DNA from: Elymus sibiricus
Taxonomy: Eukaryota; Streptophyta; Magnoliopsida; Poales; Poaceae
Length of the DNA: 64,000 nt
Direction: 5' to 3'
Assembly: GCA_039707655.1 (NCBI GenBank)
Contig: CM077665.1
Span: forward strand, 136,233,148 to 136,297,147
A program made the position numbers and the translations under genes. The notes under the pieces are model-generated. The model worked only from the letters and a program-made list of their open reading frames with translations. It was not told the DNA's origin and made no database searches. Shown in pieces: positions 9,741-20,807 of this stretch (positions within the stretch are counted from its first letter, which is position 1; the number at the start of each line of letters is the position of its first letter).

Positions 9741-10100
9741 TGGCTTGCTGAGCACGGCAAGAAGGCCGGAGATGCTTCTTCAGGCAAAGGTACACTTGTT
9801 ACATATGTTATAGACATTTACCTTGCTGACATACCTAGTAGCTCTTGTGTATTTGATACCGGATCGGTTGTTCATATTTGCAACTCGATGCAGGGGCTGG
9901 TAAGAACTAGGCGTGTGGCACAAGGGGAGATTGACATCAGGGTCGGCAACAAAGTAAGAGTTGCTGCGTTGGAGGTTGGCACGATGGAGCTCTAGTTTCC
10001 TTCTGGATTTATTTTGGAATTGAATAATTGTTATTACGTTCCCGCACTTAGTCGGAGCATTATTTCTGCCTCATGTTTGATGAGTCAAGGTTATGAATTT
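9741..10100 (+). pseudogene. Copia protease, broken
   Basis: The active-site loop reads CVFDTGSVVHIC, with the catalytic Asp-Thr-Gly at 9855-9863; one aspartyl protease monomer of this kind dimerises to cut the polyprotein. A TAG at 9993-9995 interrupts the frame, after which ELNNCYYVPALSRSIISAS follows in the same frame. Confidence 0.8.
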
Positions 10101-10117
10101 AATTTAAAGGACAATGG

Positions 10118-11049
10118 TTGTTCATTTTATTTGAATGGAATGTTCCACAGCTATCACCCATTGTTGATGGGCTATTCATTTTAAATCTAGAAACGGAACC
10201 TGTCTATAACGTGAATGTCAAGAGGCATAAGCCTAATGAGATAAATCCGACATACTTCTGGCATTGCCGGCTTGGACACATTAGTCTGAAATGCATGAAG
10301 AAGCTCCATGATGATGGACTCCTAACTTCGTCCGACTTCGGGTCATTCAAGACATGCGAATCATGCTTGCTAGGCAAGATGACTAAGTATCCTTTTGAAA
10401 AGAGTTGCGAGAGGGTGTCCGAGCTGTTGGAGCTTATAAACAGTGATGTGTGTGGTCCAATGAGCACAACGGCCAGGGGTGGCTATCAGTACTTCGTGAC
10501 TTTTACCGATGACTTGAGTAGATATGGATATATCTATTTGATGAGGCACAAGTCGGAAACTTTTGAAAAGTTCAAAGAGTTTCAGAATGAGGTTGAAAAT
10601 CAGCTCGGCAAGATGATAAAACTCATGCGATCAGATTGTGGAGGTGAGTACATGAGCCATGAGTTTGATGATCATCTGAAGAGTCAAGGTATAGTGCCTC
10701 AGCTCACACCTCTGGGTACGCCCCAGAGAAACGGCGTGTCAGAATGGAGAAATCGAACCTTGTTGGACATGGTCCGATTGATGATGAGCAAATCGGATTT
10801 ACCCTTGTCATTCTGGGATACGCTCTAGAAACTGTAGCTTTCACACTTTATAGGGTACCATCAAAATCCATAGACGAGACACCACATGAGATGTGGACTG
10901 GGAAGACTCCTAGTTTGTCTTTTCTAAAGATTTGGGGTTGTGAAGCATTTGTCAGGCGACTCATGTCGAGCAAGCTTACACCCAAGTCGGATAAATGCAT
11001 ATTCATGGGATATCCGAGGGAAACCTTAGGATACAACTTCTACAACTGA
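10118..11049 (+). pseudogene. Copia integrase, broken
   Basis: A zinc-binding HHCC segment is seen (HCRLGHIS, CESCLLGKMTKYPF), followed by the rve core with YFVTFTDD and SDCGGEYMS carrying the first two catalytic Asp. The third catalytic residue follows RNGVSEWRNRTLLDMVR. A one-base loss near 10813 moves the frame, which continues as GYALETVAFTLYRVPSKS to a TGA at 11047-11049. The core would insert element DNA into the genome if intact. Confidence 0.88.
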
Positions 11050-11061
11050 GAAGAGAACAAA

Positions 11062-11460
11062 GTGTTTGTTGCTCAGAATGGGGTTTTCCTGGAGAAAGAG
11101 TTTCTCCGTTGGGAGGCCAGTGGGAGAACGGTGCGACTCGAAGAGATTCGAGAGCCACTCGGGGATGACTCGGCTGGTGATGAGATCATACTAGAGTCGG
11201 TCAGAGAACCCTTAGTGGAGACGGCACCAGAACCACGGAGGTCGGAAAGATTACGCAGAGTGCGTGATGTGTTGTTGCTAGAAAGCGACGAGCCGGCCAC
11301 GTATGCGGAAGCGATTGTGAGCCCAGAATCCGAGGCATGGCTTGAGGCCATGAGATCCGAGTTAAAGTCCATGGATGACAATCAAGTCTGGGACTTGGTT
11401 GATCCGCCGCCTGGCGTGGTAGCCATTGTTGCAAATGGGTATTTAAGAAGAAAACCGATG
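11062..11460 (+). pseudogene. Copia integrase-RT linker
   Basis: FVAQNGVFLEKEFL then an acidic linker, RRSERLRR, and the start of the RT (AMRSELKSMDDNQVWDLVDPP). The frame is lost again near 11430-11455, just before the RT core frame. Confidence 0.8.
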
Positions 11461-12482
11461 TGGATGGAAATGTTCAGATCCACAAAGCTCGGCTTGTCGC
11501 TAAAGGTTCTGGACAAGTTCAAGGAATTGACTACGATGAGACCTACTCGCCGTTAGCGATGCAAAAATCGGTGAGGATCATACTAGCTATAGCTGCATAT
11601 TTCGATTATGAGATATGGGAGATGGATGTCAAAACAGCTTTCCTTCATGGAAATTTAAAACATGATGTATACATGATACAGCCTGAAGATTTTGTCGATC
11701 CAACTAACGCTGGTAAAATATGCAAGCTCAAGAGATCCATTTATGGATTGAAACAAGCAGCTCGGAGTTGGAATATTCGTTTTGATGAAGTCATAGTTGA
11801 CCATGGTTTCATTAAGAACGAAGAGGACTATTGTTTATACAAGAAGTCTAGTGGGAGCTCAGTAGTATTTTTGATCTTGTATGTGGATGACATACTGTTG
11901 ATCAGAAATGATGTTTCGATGCTGAACTCGGTCAAGGAATCATTGAATGGCAAGTTTTCGATGAAAGACCTTGGAGAGGCAGTGTACATTTTAGGCATCA
12001 AGATCTATAGAGATAGATCGAGGAGGCTGCTTGGCTTGAGCCAGAGCACGTACATAGACAAAGTGTTGAAGAGGTTCAACATGAGTGAGGCCAAGAGAGG
12101 GTTCTTGCCCGTCTCACAAGCTATAAGGCTAAGCAAGAGTCAGAGTCCCGCGACTTCTGATGAGCGAAACCGGATGAGTAGGATCCCGTATGCTTCGGCA
12201 ATAGTATCCATCATGTATGCCATGCTATGTACTCGGCCTGATGTTGCCTATGCAATAAGCTTAACAAGCAGATACCAGGCCAACCCAAGTGAGAGTCACT
12301 GGGCAGCGGTGAAAACTATCTTGAAGTACCTGAAAAGGACTAAAGAGATGATCCTAGTTTATGGAGGTGAGGAGGAGCTCTGCATAAAGGGTTACGCTGA
12401 TGCTAGTTTCCAAACCGATAGGAATGATTGTCGATCGCAAACTGGATTCGTGTATGTCATGAATGGAGGAGCAGTGAGCTAG
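11460..12482 (+). pseudogene. Copia reverse transcriptase
   Basis: The longest Copia ORF, 340 codons. RVT_2 motifs in order: KARLVAKG, GIDYDETYSPLA, MDVKTAFLHGNL, KLKRSIYGLKQAARSWN, then the catalytic YVDD at 11880-11891, MKDLGEAVYILGI and LKYLKRTK. It ends at a TAG at 12480-12482 where the family has Trp, in the opening of RNase H. It would copy element RNA into cDNA within the particle. Confidence 0.92.
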
Positions 12483-12864
12483 ACAAGTTCCAAGCAAGAT
12501 ACGGTGGCCGACTCAACAACAGAGGCCGAATACATTGCGGCTTGTGAAGCCGCAAAGTAAGATGTTTAGATTCGGAAGTTCCTGGAAGATGTTGGTGTAT
12601 TCCCGGGCTGGTCAAAACCGTTAGACCTTTATTGCGATAATTCAGGTGCCATCGCACAGGCCAAGGAGCCGAGACAACACCACAAGACCAGGCACATAGA
12701 CCGAAAGTATCACCTGATACGAAAGCTCATAGAGAAAGGTGATACTAATTTATGCAAGATTCATACAGATGCAAACGTGGCAGATCCGTTGACTAAGCCG
12801 CTTCCACAACCCAAGCATGAGGGGCACGTTAGAGCTATGTGCATTCGATGTCTATTTGATTGAC
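12483..12864 (+). pseudogene. Copia RNase H, broken
   Basis: Continues in the RT frame with SSKQDTVADSTTEAEYIAA, carrying the catalytic Glu of Copia RNase H, and later KTRHIDRKYHLIR and VADPLTKPLP. A TAA at about 12558 and a TAG at about 12567 (again for a family Trp) break it. The polyprotein ends at a TGA near 12863. Confidence 0.82.
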
Positions 12865-12883
12865 TGTAGTGCAAGTGGGAGAC

Positions 12884-14214
12884 TGTTGGAGATATGCCCT
12901 AGAGGCAATCATGTATGATGATATTTCCTATGTGTTTATGAATAAAGATAGTCCTTGGATATTATCATTGATGTGTATTAATGAGTGCGTGACTTGTTTG
13001 TGAGATGCGCAACGAGTTAAACTAGCATATGACACGGTAGATGGTCCGGTCTCACTGGCCATGTAGCATTGGATGCTAGCCAGATAATATGGACTCAGAA
13101 AGATCTAGTCGGATTCGACGTAGTCGGATCCGAGCCGAGATAAGGTCTGAGTTGGATAGACCCAACTATGAGATGCAGTGATAGGTCATCTGTGAGTCTC
13201 TAGTACAACATACGTTCTATGTCCTATAACCTGAGATGGCGCATGTACTCGGGATGGTGACAGACTTGCTTTGGGCCGACCAAACGTTACTCCGTGATTG
13301 GGTAGTTACAAAGGTATGTTTCGGGCTTGTCCAGATACATGCTGCGAGACATGGTCGAGCAAGATTGGATTTGCCCCTCCGATCAGGAGAGATATACTCT
13401 GGGCCCCTCGGGTGATCCGACCTGGATAAGCATGGCCATGCGATGAGGATTATGAGATAATCCGAATGCTAGTCGGATTCACCGGAACGAGAAAGAGGTC
13501 GTGCTGCAACAAGGATGAACAGGTCGCGTTGTGCACGACAACATATATCGTGCTGCAAAGGGAACAGAAGTGTGAAGTACAGGTTCGCCTAACCAGCTTC
13601 ATCACACACTTGGAGTCGGCATGCTTTGCTAGAGGCTGCTACCGACTGGTCAAGACAGATGTGATCTGACTCGCGACCAAGTGGACGAGGACCTAAAGGT
13701 TCGCATGCTTAAGGGAAGGAACACGTGGGCTTTAGGATCCGGGCGAGGCCCAAGAGTTTGAGCCTGCGCCGGATGCCTATATATAGTGGAGGTGCGGCAC
13801 ACCAATTTGGTTAATGGGTTCGGCGCCATCATTAGGATTTGCATGTGTTGCGAATAACCACCTCCACCCGCCGCCGACTGTGTGATCGGACCTAGCAGTC
13901 CGCCGCACGGGGTGTTCCTCCTGCACGCGCTGATACCATTAGAGGCGGTGCACTTGTGCCGCTCCGGCGAAACTGTACGTGGGATCCGGCGACCGACTAA
14001 TTGAGGGAGACGATCCGGCGACCGGCTGTTCGAGGGAGAACAGACGAGGAGGAGACGGACCACGTGGACGCGTTGCCCCAACTCTACTTCTGCTACACGG
14101 CACTGCTCGTCTAGTGGTAACGATCTGTGATCTATCTCCGTAGTATGTTCTTGGTTGTTCTGCGCGTAGGAAAATTTTATTTCGCATGCGATGCACCTAT
14201 GGTATAACCCAACA
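12884..14214 (+). repeat. Copia right LTR (1331 bp)
   Basis: Preceded by the polypurine-like AAGTGGGAGAC. Compared with the left LTR it lacks about 56 bp near 13002 and has about 28 extra bp near 14143-14170. TATA box at 13777-13786. Confidence 0.92.
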
Positions 14215-14219
14215 CACCT

Positions 14220-15315
14220 CACCGCGCCTCCCCGCTCGGCTTCCTTGCACCCACGCTCTCGCGCCGCTGCACCCTCGTGCTCGGCGCGGCCACCTACACG
14301 CCCGCCCGCGCGTGCCGCGTCCGGCCTCGGCGCGGCCGTCCGCCCGCACCTTTCAGCCGGCGGACAACCGCACTCTGCTTCGCCTGCTTAGCGCCCGCGT
14401 CGTGTGCTGGCTCCGCCCTGCTCCTGCTCCAGCACGTTAACACGCTCATCTAGCTGCGCCCCACGCTCGGCCTCCGCGTGCTCATCCGCCAACGCTGCTC
14501 TGGCCGCGCAGCTCCGGCTGGCCCCGCACGTTGCGGAAGGTCCCTTCGGTGCTCCCCCACTCCGGCTCGCTGTCCGCTACTCCGATAGTTATCCGCATGG
14601 ACCGGTCGCCCAAAGAGTAGAAGAAAAACAAGGGTTATAAACACATGCACGGCGCGTACGTGCATGCATGTCCAGGCCACATGCATAGCTATACGCATGG
14701 GCCGTCTGCTTCGTCTAGTCGCATGCACGCACGGCCGGCTGCCTTGGCCGGCTGCATGGCTGTAGCTCAGCCCGCCGCCTGTCCGGCTGCAGTACGACCG
14801 GTCGTTAGGCTGCCTCTGTTGGCTGCCCGGCTGTGGCTCAGCCGGCTGGCCGCTCGCTGCAGCCCGGCCGGCTGCCGGACTGCCTGTCCGCCTCTACGTC
14901 AGAGAAGTCAGCTTCGACCTTCCCCACCTACGGCCCGGCAGCTACGGTTGCAGCCTGTTACCGTCGCTGCTGCTACGGACTCCAGCACCCGCGCGCCCGG
15001 GGCAGAACCGCTGCGGCCCGCCCCGGGGCATTCTCCTCCGAAGCGCCACTCCCCGACCTCTCACGCTGCCCCGCCTTCGCGTGCATCCACCAAGCTCCTC
15101 CTCCACGACCACGCCTCCTCGTGTCCCCGGCTCCGGCCCGCCCCGCTGTGCGCTGCACACACGCGCGCCCTAGCGTCGGTTGCCGCTCCGTGGCTAGCTC
15201 CGGTTGCATCATGTCACTGCTCCTCTGCTCCGAGCCCAACCACGCCGGCTCCGCACACTCCTTCGTCGCCGCGAAGTGCTTCCGACGGATCGTCTCCCGC
15301 GCGCCGGCTTCTCTG
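14220..15315 (+). other. E internal region, second segment, non-coding GC-rich
   Basis: Pro/Ala/Arg-rich spurious ORFs are open in most frames. The segment contains many GGCCGGCTG repeats and a cluster of CATGCA/CATGCATG motifs at about 14645-14760. No gag or pol motif is found. Confidence 0.6.
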
Positions 15316-15816
15316 TGACGGTGTCCTGGACTAGGGGGTACTCACCACATCGTCTCCCGACCAGTGGGTCGGGCCGAGGACCCCCAGGGCAGTTCATTAA
15401 TGGGCCTGTTCGGACAGCCCATGATGCATACGAGGAAGATTCCAGAAGACTTGGTGATCAAGACAAGGACTCCTCTCCACCGACGTAGCCGACTAGGACT
15501 CTTGTCATCCTAGGCCTCTGGTATATTATATAAGCCGAGGCCAGGCTAGTCATTAGGGACAATCAGATCATCATAGATCATATCATCATACGAGCATAGC
15601 TCTTAGGGTTTAGACCACTACATACGATCTCGTGGTAGATCAACTCTGTACTCGATACACCATCATCAATACAAACAAAGCAGGACGTAGGGTTTTACCT
15701 CCATAGGAGGGCCCAAACCTAGGTAAACACCGTCTCCCTTTTCTCCTGTTACCCATCGATCCAAGACTCACAGCTCGGGACCCCCTACCCGAGATCCGCC
15801 AGTTTTGACACCGACA
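15316..15816 (+). repeat. C left LTR (501 bp)
   Basis: TGACGGTGTCCTGGACTAGG to TTTTGACACCGACA. A TATA-like TATATTATATAAGCC is at about 15522-15535. Same length and nearly the same sequence as the right LTR. Confidence 0.92.
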
Positions 15817-15839
15817 TTGGTGCTTTCATTGAGAGTTCC
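15817..15839 (+). other. C primer binding site
   Basis: TTGGTGCTTTCATTGAGAG starts right at the LTR end. The same sequence in reverse is at 32244-32266 in B. Confidence 0.7.
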
Positions 15840-16618
15840 GCAGTGATCGCTAGAACGATCGATAGCTCGTCCGCATATTGCAGTTTTTTCTGGACAGCGA
15901 ATTTGTGTTCGTCGTCCCCGTTTCCTCGAGCGTCGTTTTGACGATTGCTTCGGTGGAATTGTGCGGAGTTGTATCTACAACAACCCTGCAAAATTTGGTC
16001 GCGTTCCGATGGAGGAATCTCCGGCAATCTTCAATATACCGGAGCCCTATCGAATCTGGATGAGTTTAGGACGAGGTGTCCAGTATCTAGCTCGGATATC
16101 CGTTGGAAAATCTCACCGTTCATCGGCTGCGGAATTCCTATGCCGACACCCCTAAAAATTTCAGCCCGATCCGACCGTCCAAACTCCAGGAAGCGTCCGA
16201 TGAGTATAACGAATTTTGGATCTATTTTCTGCGCGAAAACTAATCCGACCCGAGTTCATCTTTTTCATGAACGGGTTGTGAGGCGTCCTTTTTGAAGGAA
16301 ATTTTCTCATCACCTCGGTCAACCGACCAAGAGTTCGGCATCGCGAGGGCCGAATAATCATCAAGAGAACCTCGTCATCCGCGGTTTGTACGGGTCGGGC
16401 GCTCCTTTGCTTCATCAAGCCAGCATTGACCTCGTCACAAATTCCGACCTGTGTCGGCATCGCCGCGCCGTTACTTTTTCAAGCTGACGCCTACCACGCC
16501 GACCTGCTTTTACACGTCGGCTGGCATGGGGCTCTAGCGTCACGTTACCGATCTGCTCCGTCACCTCGGCTATACCGGGGGCTTCGTCATCTCCTCATCA
16601 ACCCGCTCCGGGGACTTC
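15840..16618 (+). other. C leader, non-coding
   Basis: No supported gene. Short ORFs on both strands have no recognisable gag motif. Confidence 0.55.
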
Positions 16619-16954
16619 GGCGTCACCAACCGACCAGCTTCGACACCTCGGCTGGCATGAGAATTTGGCGTCACCAGCCGACCAGCTTCAACACCTCGGC
16701 TGGCATGAGAATTCGGCGTCACCAGCCGACCAGCTTCAACACCTCGGCTGGCATGAGAATTCGGTGTCACCAGCCGACCAGCTTCGACACCTCGGCTGGC
16801 ATGAGACTTCGGCGTCACCAGCCGACCTGCTTCGACAACTCGGCTGGCATGAGACCTCGGCGTCACCAGCTGACCTGCTTCGACAACTCGGCTAGCATGA
16901 GACTTCGGCGTCACCAGCCGACCTGCTCCGTCACCTCGGCTAGACCGGGGGCTT
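16619..16954 (+). repeat. 48-bp tandem repeat, 7 copies, in C
   Basis: Units start at 16619, 16667, 16715, 16763, 16811, 16859 and 16907 with GGCGTCACCAGCCGACC and include CACCTCGGCTGGCATGAGA. The unit is divisible by three, so it keeps a 193-codon plus ORF (16426-17007) and a 133-codon minus ORF open. Both would encode a 16-residue repeat (for example RRHQPTSFNTSAGMRI). With no start context or homologue recognised I do not call a gene. Confidence 0.92.
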
Positions 16955-17329
16955 TGCCATATCTTCATCAACCTGCTCCAAGGACTTCGGCGTCACCAGT
17001 CGACTAGCTTTGCCATGTTAGCTGGACCGGGGACTTCGCCTCGCCACATCGACCGTGCAGCGTCGCCACTTCATCAAGCCGAACTCTTCGCTCAGGCACC
17101 TCGGCGCCCAGGCCATATTCCTTTAATTATTTGCTTCAATTAAATTAACTAAGTAGAAGATTTTTTTTAAAGTATATTATTACCTTTATTTGTTATTACT
17201 CTTGGCTTGCACTATATTGTGTGAACAGGTAATCGACTTTGGCTGTGTCATGCGGTCACCTTGGCATGCCTACATCGTCGTCCCGCCTTCATCAACCAAA
17301 TTGTGTCGTTGACACGGTCGACTGACGTG

Positions 17330-17860
17330 GGAGCTTCGCAGTCACGCTGCCGAACTACTCCGTCTGCTCGACTGGAGCGGGGGTTTCTCCTCGGCCCTTC
17401 GGAATTGTTGTGTTGTCACTTCATCAAGCCGAGCTCTTCTTTGGCTACCTCGTGACCGGCTTGGGGGGCTGGGACCTGGGCCCACTACAAGCTCGACACA
17501 CGTCACAAGCACATTAACCAGCTAAGTCGCTTTCATGCTCAATTTTTAAACTTTTGTTCGGTTTGACCAAGCATTATATTTGTGTTAAATAAAAAAGTTT
17601 GTTTGTTAAAAACACTTTCTTTTCCCATGATAACTTGGGGCTTCGCCGTCACGCTGCCAAACTACTCTCCTCGGCTGGACCCGGGGCTTCGCCTCGCCAC
17701 AGCAACCGTGTTGCGTTGCCACTTCTCGACCCGAGCTCTTCGCTCGATTACCTCGGGCTTGGGGGCTGGGACCTCGGCCAGGCCGAGGACTACGTCTTCG
17801 TCATGCCACAACGCCGAACCGCACCGAGCACATTAACCGGCTAAGTCGTTTTTGTGCTCA
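17330..17860 (+). repeat. Imperfect duplication, about 307 bp apart, in C
   Basis: GTCACGCTGC near 17341 and 17648, TTGGGGGGCTGGGACCT/TTGGGGGCTGGGACCT, and CACATTAACC-GCTAAGTCG recur in the same order in both halves. Non-coding. Confidence 0.75.
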
Positions 17861-18499
17861 GCTCTCTTTGAAATTTTACTTTTTGTTCGGTGCAGCTCAA
17901 CATTATATTTTTTGTTAAACAAAAAAACTTTTTTTGTTAAAAATTTATTTACCCGATTTAACCGGGGGCTCTTAAATTTGTATGAGCCATTTTATAATAA
18001 CTGTGTTTTCTTCTTAGTCGTTGCAAAGTCTTTTTCTACTACTCCTTTTTCCGACACTAGCGTGTGGTCAATAGCCGGATAGCCTGGTTTCTTTCTAAAA
18101 ACCGCTCAAGTTTAGTTCGCTAAACAGGCCTCAGAGAAACACTCCGCCTTCGGGATATGGAGCTTGAAGCCAAAGGCTGACCTGCTTGGAGTCCGGAGAT
18201 CGGATGTATCATGTTAAAGCACGACCGAAGCACATATTAAATTTTAGACCCATTTCGGATTGGCACTATTTTATGTTATCTAAACATAAAGTTTTTTGCA
18301 TAAGTTTTTTGGTATTTCTGAGCATAACTCTTGCAGTACAATGCCAGATGCATTTCACACATCGGCAGTATTAAAGGAGGTCTGCGGTTAACACCGAACC
18401 CACCAAACACCGAGGTACTCCATGCAGTCCTCGGCAAAATGTCCTCGGTATTTCGCATTTATATGCATTGATTTCGAGTTGTGTCCTTGGTCTATAGCT

Positions 18500-18630
18500 G
18501 GATTGCCCGGCTCTTCTGCTTACCTCTTACGTTCCCACTTTGTTCGGCTAAGGGGTAAAGGGAGAACCACTGCGATTGTCACTTCTGGTTTAACTGGTCA
18601 AGTGCCTCAGTTGGAGAAAGCCGAAAGCTG
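18500..18630 (+). repeat. Conserved non-coding module, copy 1 (C)
   Basis: Contains TTCGGCTAAGGGGTAAAGGG, then a gap, then CCTCAGTTGGAGAAAGCCG. The same module recurs at 19110-19250 in C and, inverted, in B (29375-29500) and G (50100-50250), that is, always in the same orientation relative to the element. Confidence 0.75.
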
Positions 18631-19109
18631 ACTGTCACAACAAGCGTAAATCGGTCAGCGAACCGCAGGCGGTGTTCAGCCAAATATAGCCGATCGAGGT
18701 TATCCGAGTAAAATGAAGGGCCTTTCTTTCTTGAAAAGGCCAAGTTGTGGGTGGTTCGACCTCGAATAATCCGAGGAGTCGACGTATACCGGGGGCTATT
18801 AAGTTGCCCCCAAACATATGCTCCTATGACTAAGTGAAAGTTATAAAGCCCGAATATCTGATTGCCTTGTTTCCACTAACACAACTACCTCCGGGCACCA
18901 AGACGTTGGCTAAGGGTTGTCTTGTTACTACGGAAACACCCTGCGTAGCATCTACAAAGGGGTAGAAGCCGACGATGGGCCACTCTCAAATGATAAACGA
19001 TCACAAAGGAGTCAAAATAGTATATAGCATACAAGCATTTGCGAGTGCTGCCTTCTGTAATGATCGTTATAAAGCCATAAATATGCATCAATTTGATTTA
19101 AGATTTTGG

Positions 19110-19250
19110 CCAAGCTGGGTTGCCTGGCTCCTGTGCTTACCGCCTACGTTCCCGATTGTTCGGCTAGGTGGTAAAGGGAGCACCTCTGTGATTGTTACTT
19201 TCGGGTCATCCGGGATAGTACCTCAGACTGGGTGAAGCCGAAAGCTAGCC
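19110..19250 (+). repeat. Conserved non-coding module, copy 2 (C)
   Basis: AAGCTGGGTTGCCTGGCTCC, TACGTTCCCGATTGTTCGG, GGTAAAGGGAGCACCTCTG, then CTGGGTGAAGCCGAAAGCTA. It aligns closely with the reverse complement of 50100-50250 in G. Confidence 0.78.
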
Positions 19251-19735
19251 ATCTTAAGAATATAATTGGTCGGCAACGACGGAAGTGAAAATTTTGGTTC
19301 ATCAAAGACCACAGAGTTCGGGAACATTCCTCGAACTAAATCCTCAATATTTTCCTCCCACATTGATCGGAGTTGAGGTTTCACGATCATGGTTAGCATG
19401 ATATCCTGGGAAAAGGAACTTATAAATGAACTATTTTTTCCAGAAGATGTTTCTTACGTTAAATCGTAATATAACATAGCTCTCCGCGTACCTTTGTTTA
19501 TAAAACCGCATGGCCGGATTGCCTTGTTTGCCGTAAATCTTTGCCCTTGTAAAGGCTTTATAAAGTAGGACAAACACTCCTCGGCTACTGGCTAAGGAGG
19601 TTGAAGCCGATGGTCGGTCAACAAAGTCTTGTACAAAGTGGATCCCAGCATTAATGATGTAAAGTACTTGGATACATAGAATCATTACACATAAATTGTG
19701 TCAAACGTAACAAAGTTTGTGTCACATAAATATCG

Positions 19736-20065
19736 ATCCTTAATTCGACCACCCGTGCCCAAATTAAGGCTCGGGGGCTACTGCATTGCATATTCAATGC
19801 AGCAAATTCAAAGTGAAATACGGTTTCTGAGGAGATTCGATCCTTAGGTTGGTCGGCCGCACCCAGCCCGAGTCTCGGGAACTACTGCGTACTGCGTTTA
19901 CATCCCTAATGAATGCCGCCAAGCAAGAACTTGATCCTCAGGCTGATTTTGCAAATCGACCTAAGTCTCAAGGGCTACTGGGATTAGTGGTTTTATTTTG
20001 ATTATTATTTTTTCCTTCAGGGGCATCTCAGGTTTTAGACCGACACGCACCTTGAGGGCTACTGG
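19736..20065 (+). repeat. Array of imperfect repeats ending in polypurine-tract-like motifs (C)
   Basis: Four units of about 80-105 bp start with GATCCTTA or similar and end in GGGGGCTACTG (19773-19783), GGGAACTACTG (about 19878), GGGCTACTG (19972-19980) and GGGCTACTG (20056-20064). The real tract before the right LTR reads GGGGGCTAC(TG) at 20799. A perfect 8-bp hairpin CTGCATTG/CAATGCAG lies at 19781-19802. Confidence 0.7.
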
Positions 20066-20182
20066 CTATATATCTCGGCAGAGAATAAATTGCACCAATC
20101 GAAAATATCCACAAAAAATCAGCCCGCGGTCAGGGTGGTGCACCATCTCGAAAGCAGTCCAGCATAAAGCTCGGGTGCAAGT

Positions 20183-20500
20183 GGCTGGCTCCATAGAGGG
20201 CATTTCCGACATTAAGCTCGGCTGAATTCGTTCAATCTTTTAAAGACCGAGGTAGTTTATGACACCTCGGACGCTGATCATCTATGGAGCTCGGATGCGA
20301 TCCGGCGTTGGAGCTCGAAGCATTCCGGCATAAAGCTCAAGGTCGAAGACACTTCGGAAGCAGTCCGGCATAAAGCTCGAAAGCGAACGGCTGGCTCCAT
20401 AAAAGACTATCCCGATATTTAAGCTCGGATGAACTACTTCAAATATTCAGAGACCAGGGTATCCTATGACACCTCGGATGCCGACCAGCGTTGGAGCTCG
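20183..20500 (+). repeat. Imperfect duplication, about 206 bp apart, in C
   Basis: GGCTGGCTCCATA, TAAGCTCGG-TGAA and TATGACACCTCGGA recur in order from 20183 and from 20389. Non-coding. Confidence 0.65.
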
Positions 20501-20807
20501 GACTCAGAAAGACACCTCGGATGCAATTCGGCGTTGGAGCTCGGACACAAGAGGATACCGCCACACGGGAAACACTTCGGACCCGAGTTGTGGCGTAAAA
20601 ATAATGAGGCATTAATACAGGCCGATAACTTAAAGGGGGCTCCTTGGATGCCCAACTTGCGAACTCTTCGGATTCACCTCGACGATCCTCAAGATCACTG
20701 ATGGGAAGATTTATTGAACCAGTTTTCAAGACCGACGGCCGAAGACGAATAACTATTCGGAAGAACCGAGGAGCGTCACTAACTTGAAGACCGGTTCAGG
20801 GGGCTAC

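Larger units (their letters stand above)
6351..14214 (+). mobile_element. Decayed Copia element, Angela/BARE-like
   Basis: LTRs 6351-7710 and 12884-14214 are flanked by identical pentamers CACCT (6346-6350 and 14215-14219), showing a single insertion into E. The PBS TGGTATCAGAGC matches initiator tRNA-Met, and the gene order gag, protease, integrase, RT, RNase H is that of Copia. The LTR start TGTTGGAGATATGCCC recalls the Angela/WIS/BARE group of Triticeae. The polyprotein is broken by at least four frameshifts and several stop codons, so the copy is dead. Confidence 0.93.

Noticed and set aside
14186..15334. Long Pro/Ala/Arg ORFs on both strands
   Set aside because: Composition-driven frames in GC-rich non-coding DNA of E; no domain, no codon bias contrast between strands.
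16570..16971. Possible CRISPR-like or minisatellite-encoded gene on the minus strand
   Set aside because: The 48-bp units are contiguous without spacers, and the genome is a plant; the ORF is a by-product of a repeat length divisible by three.
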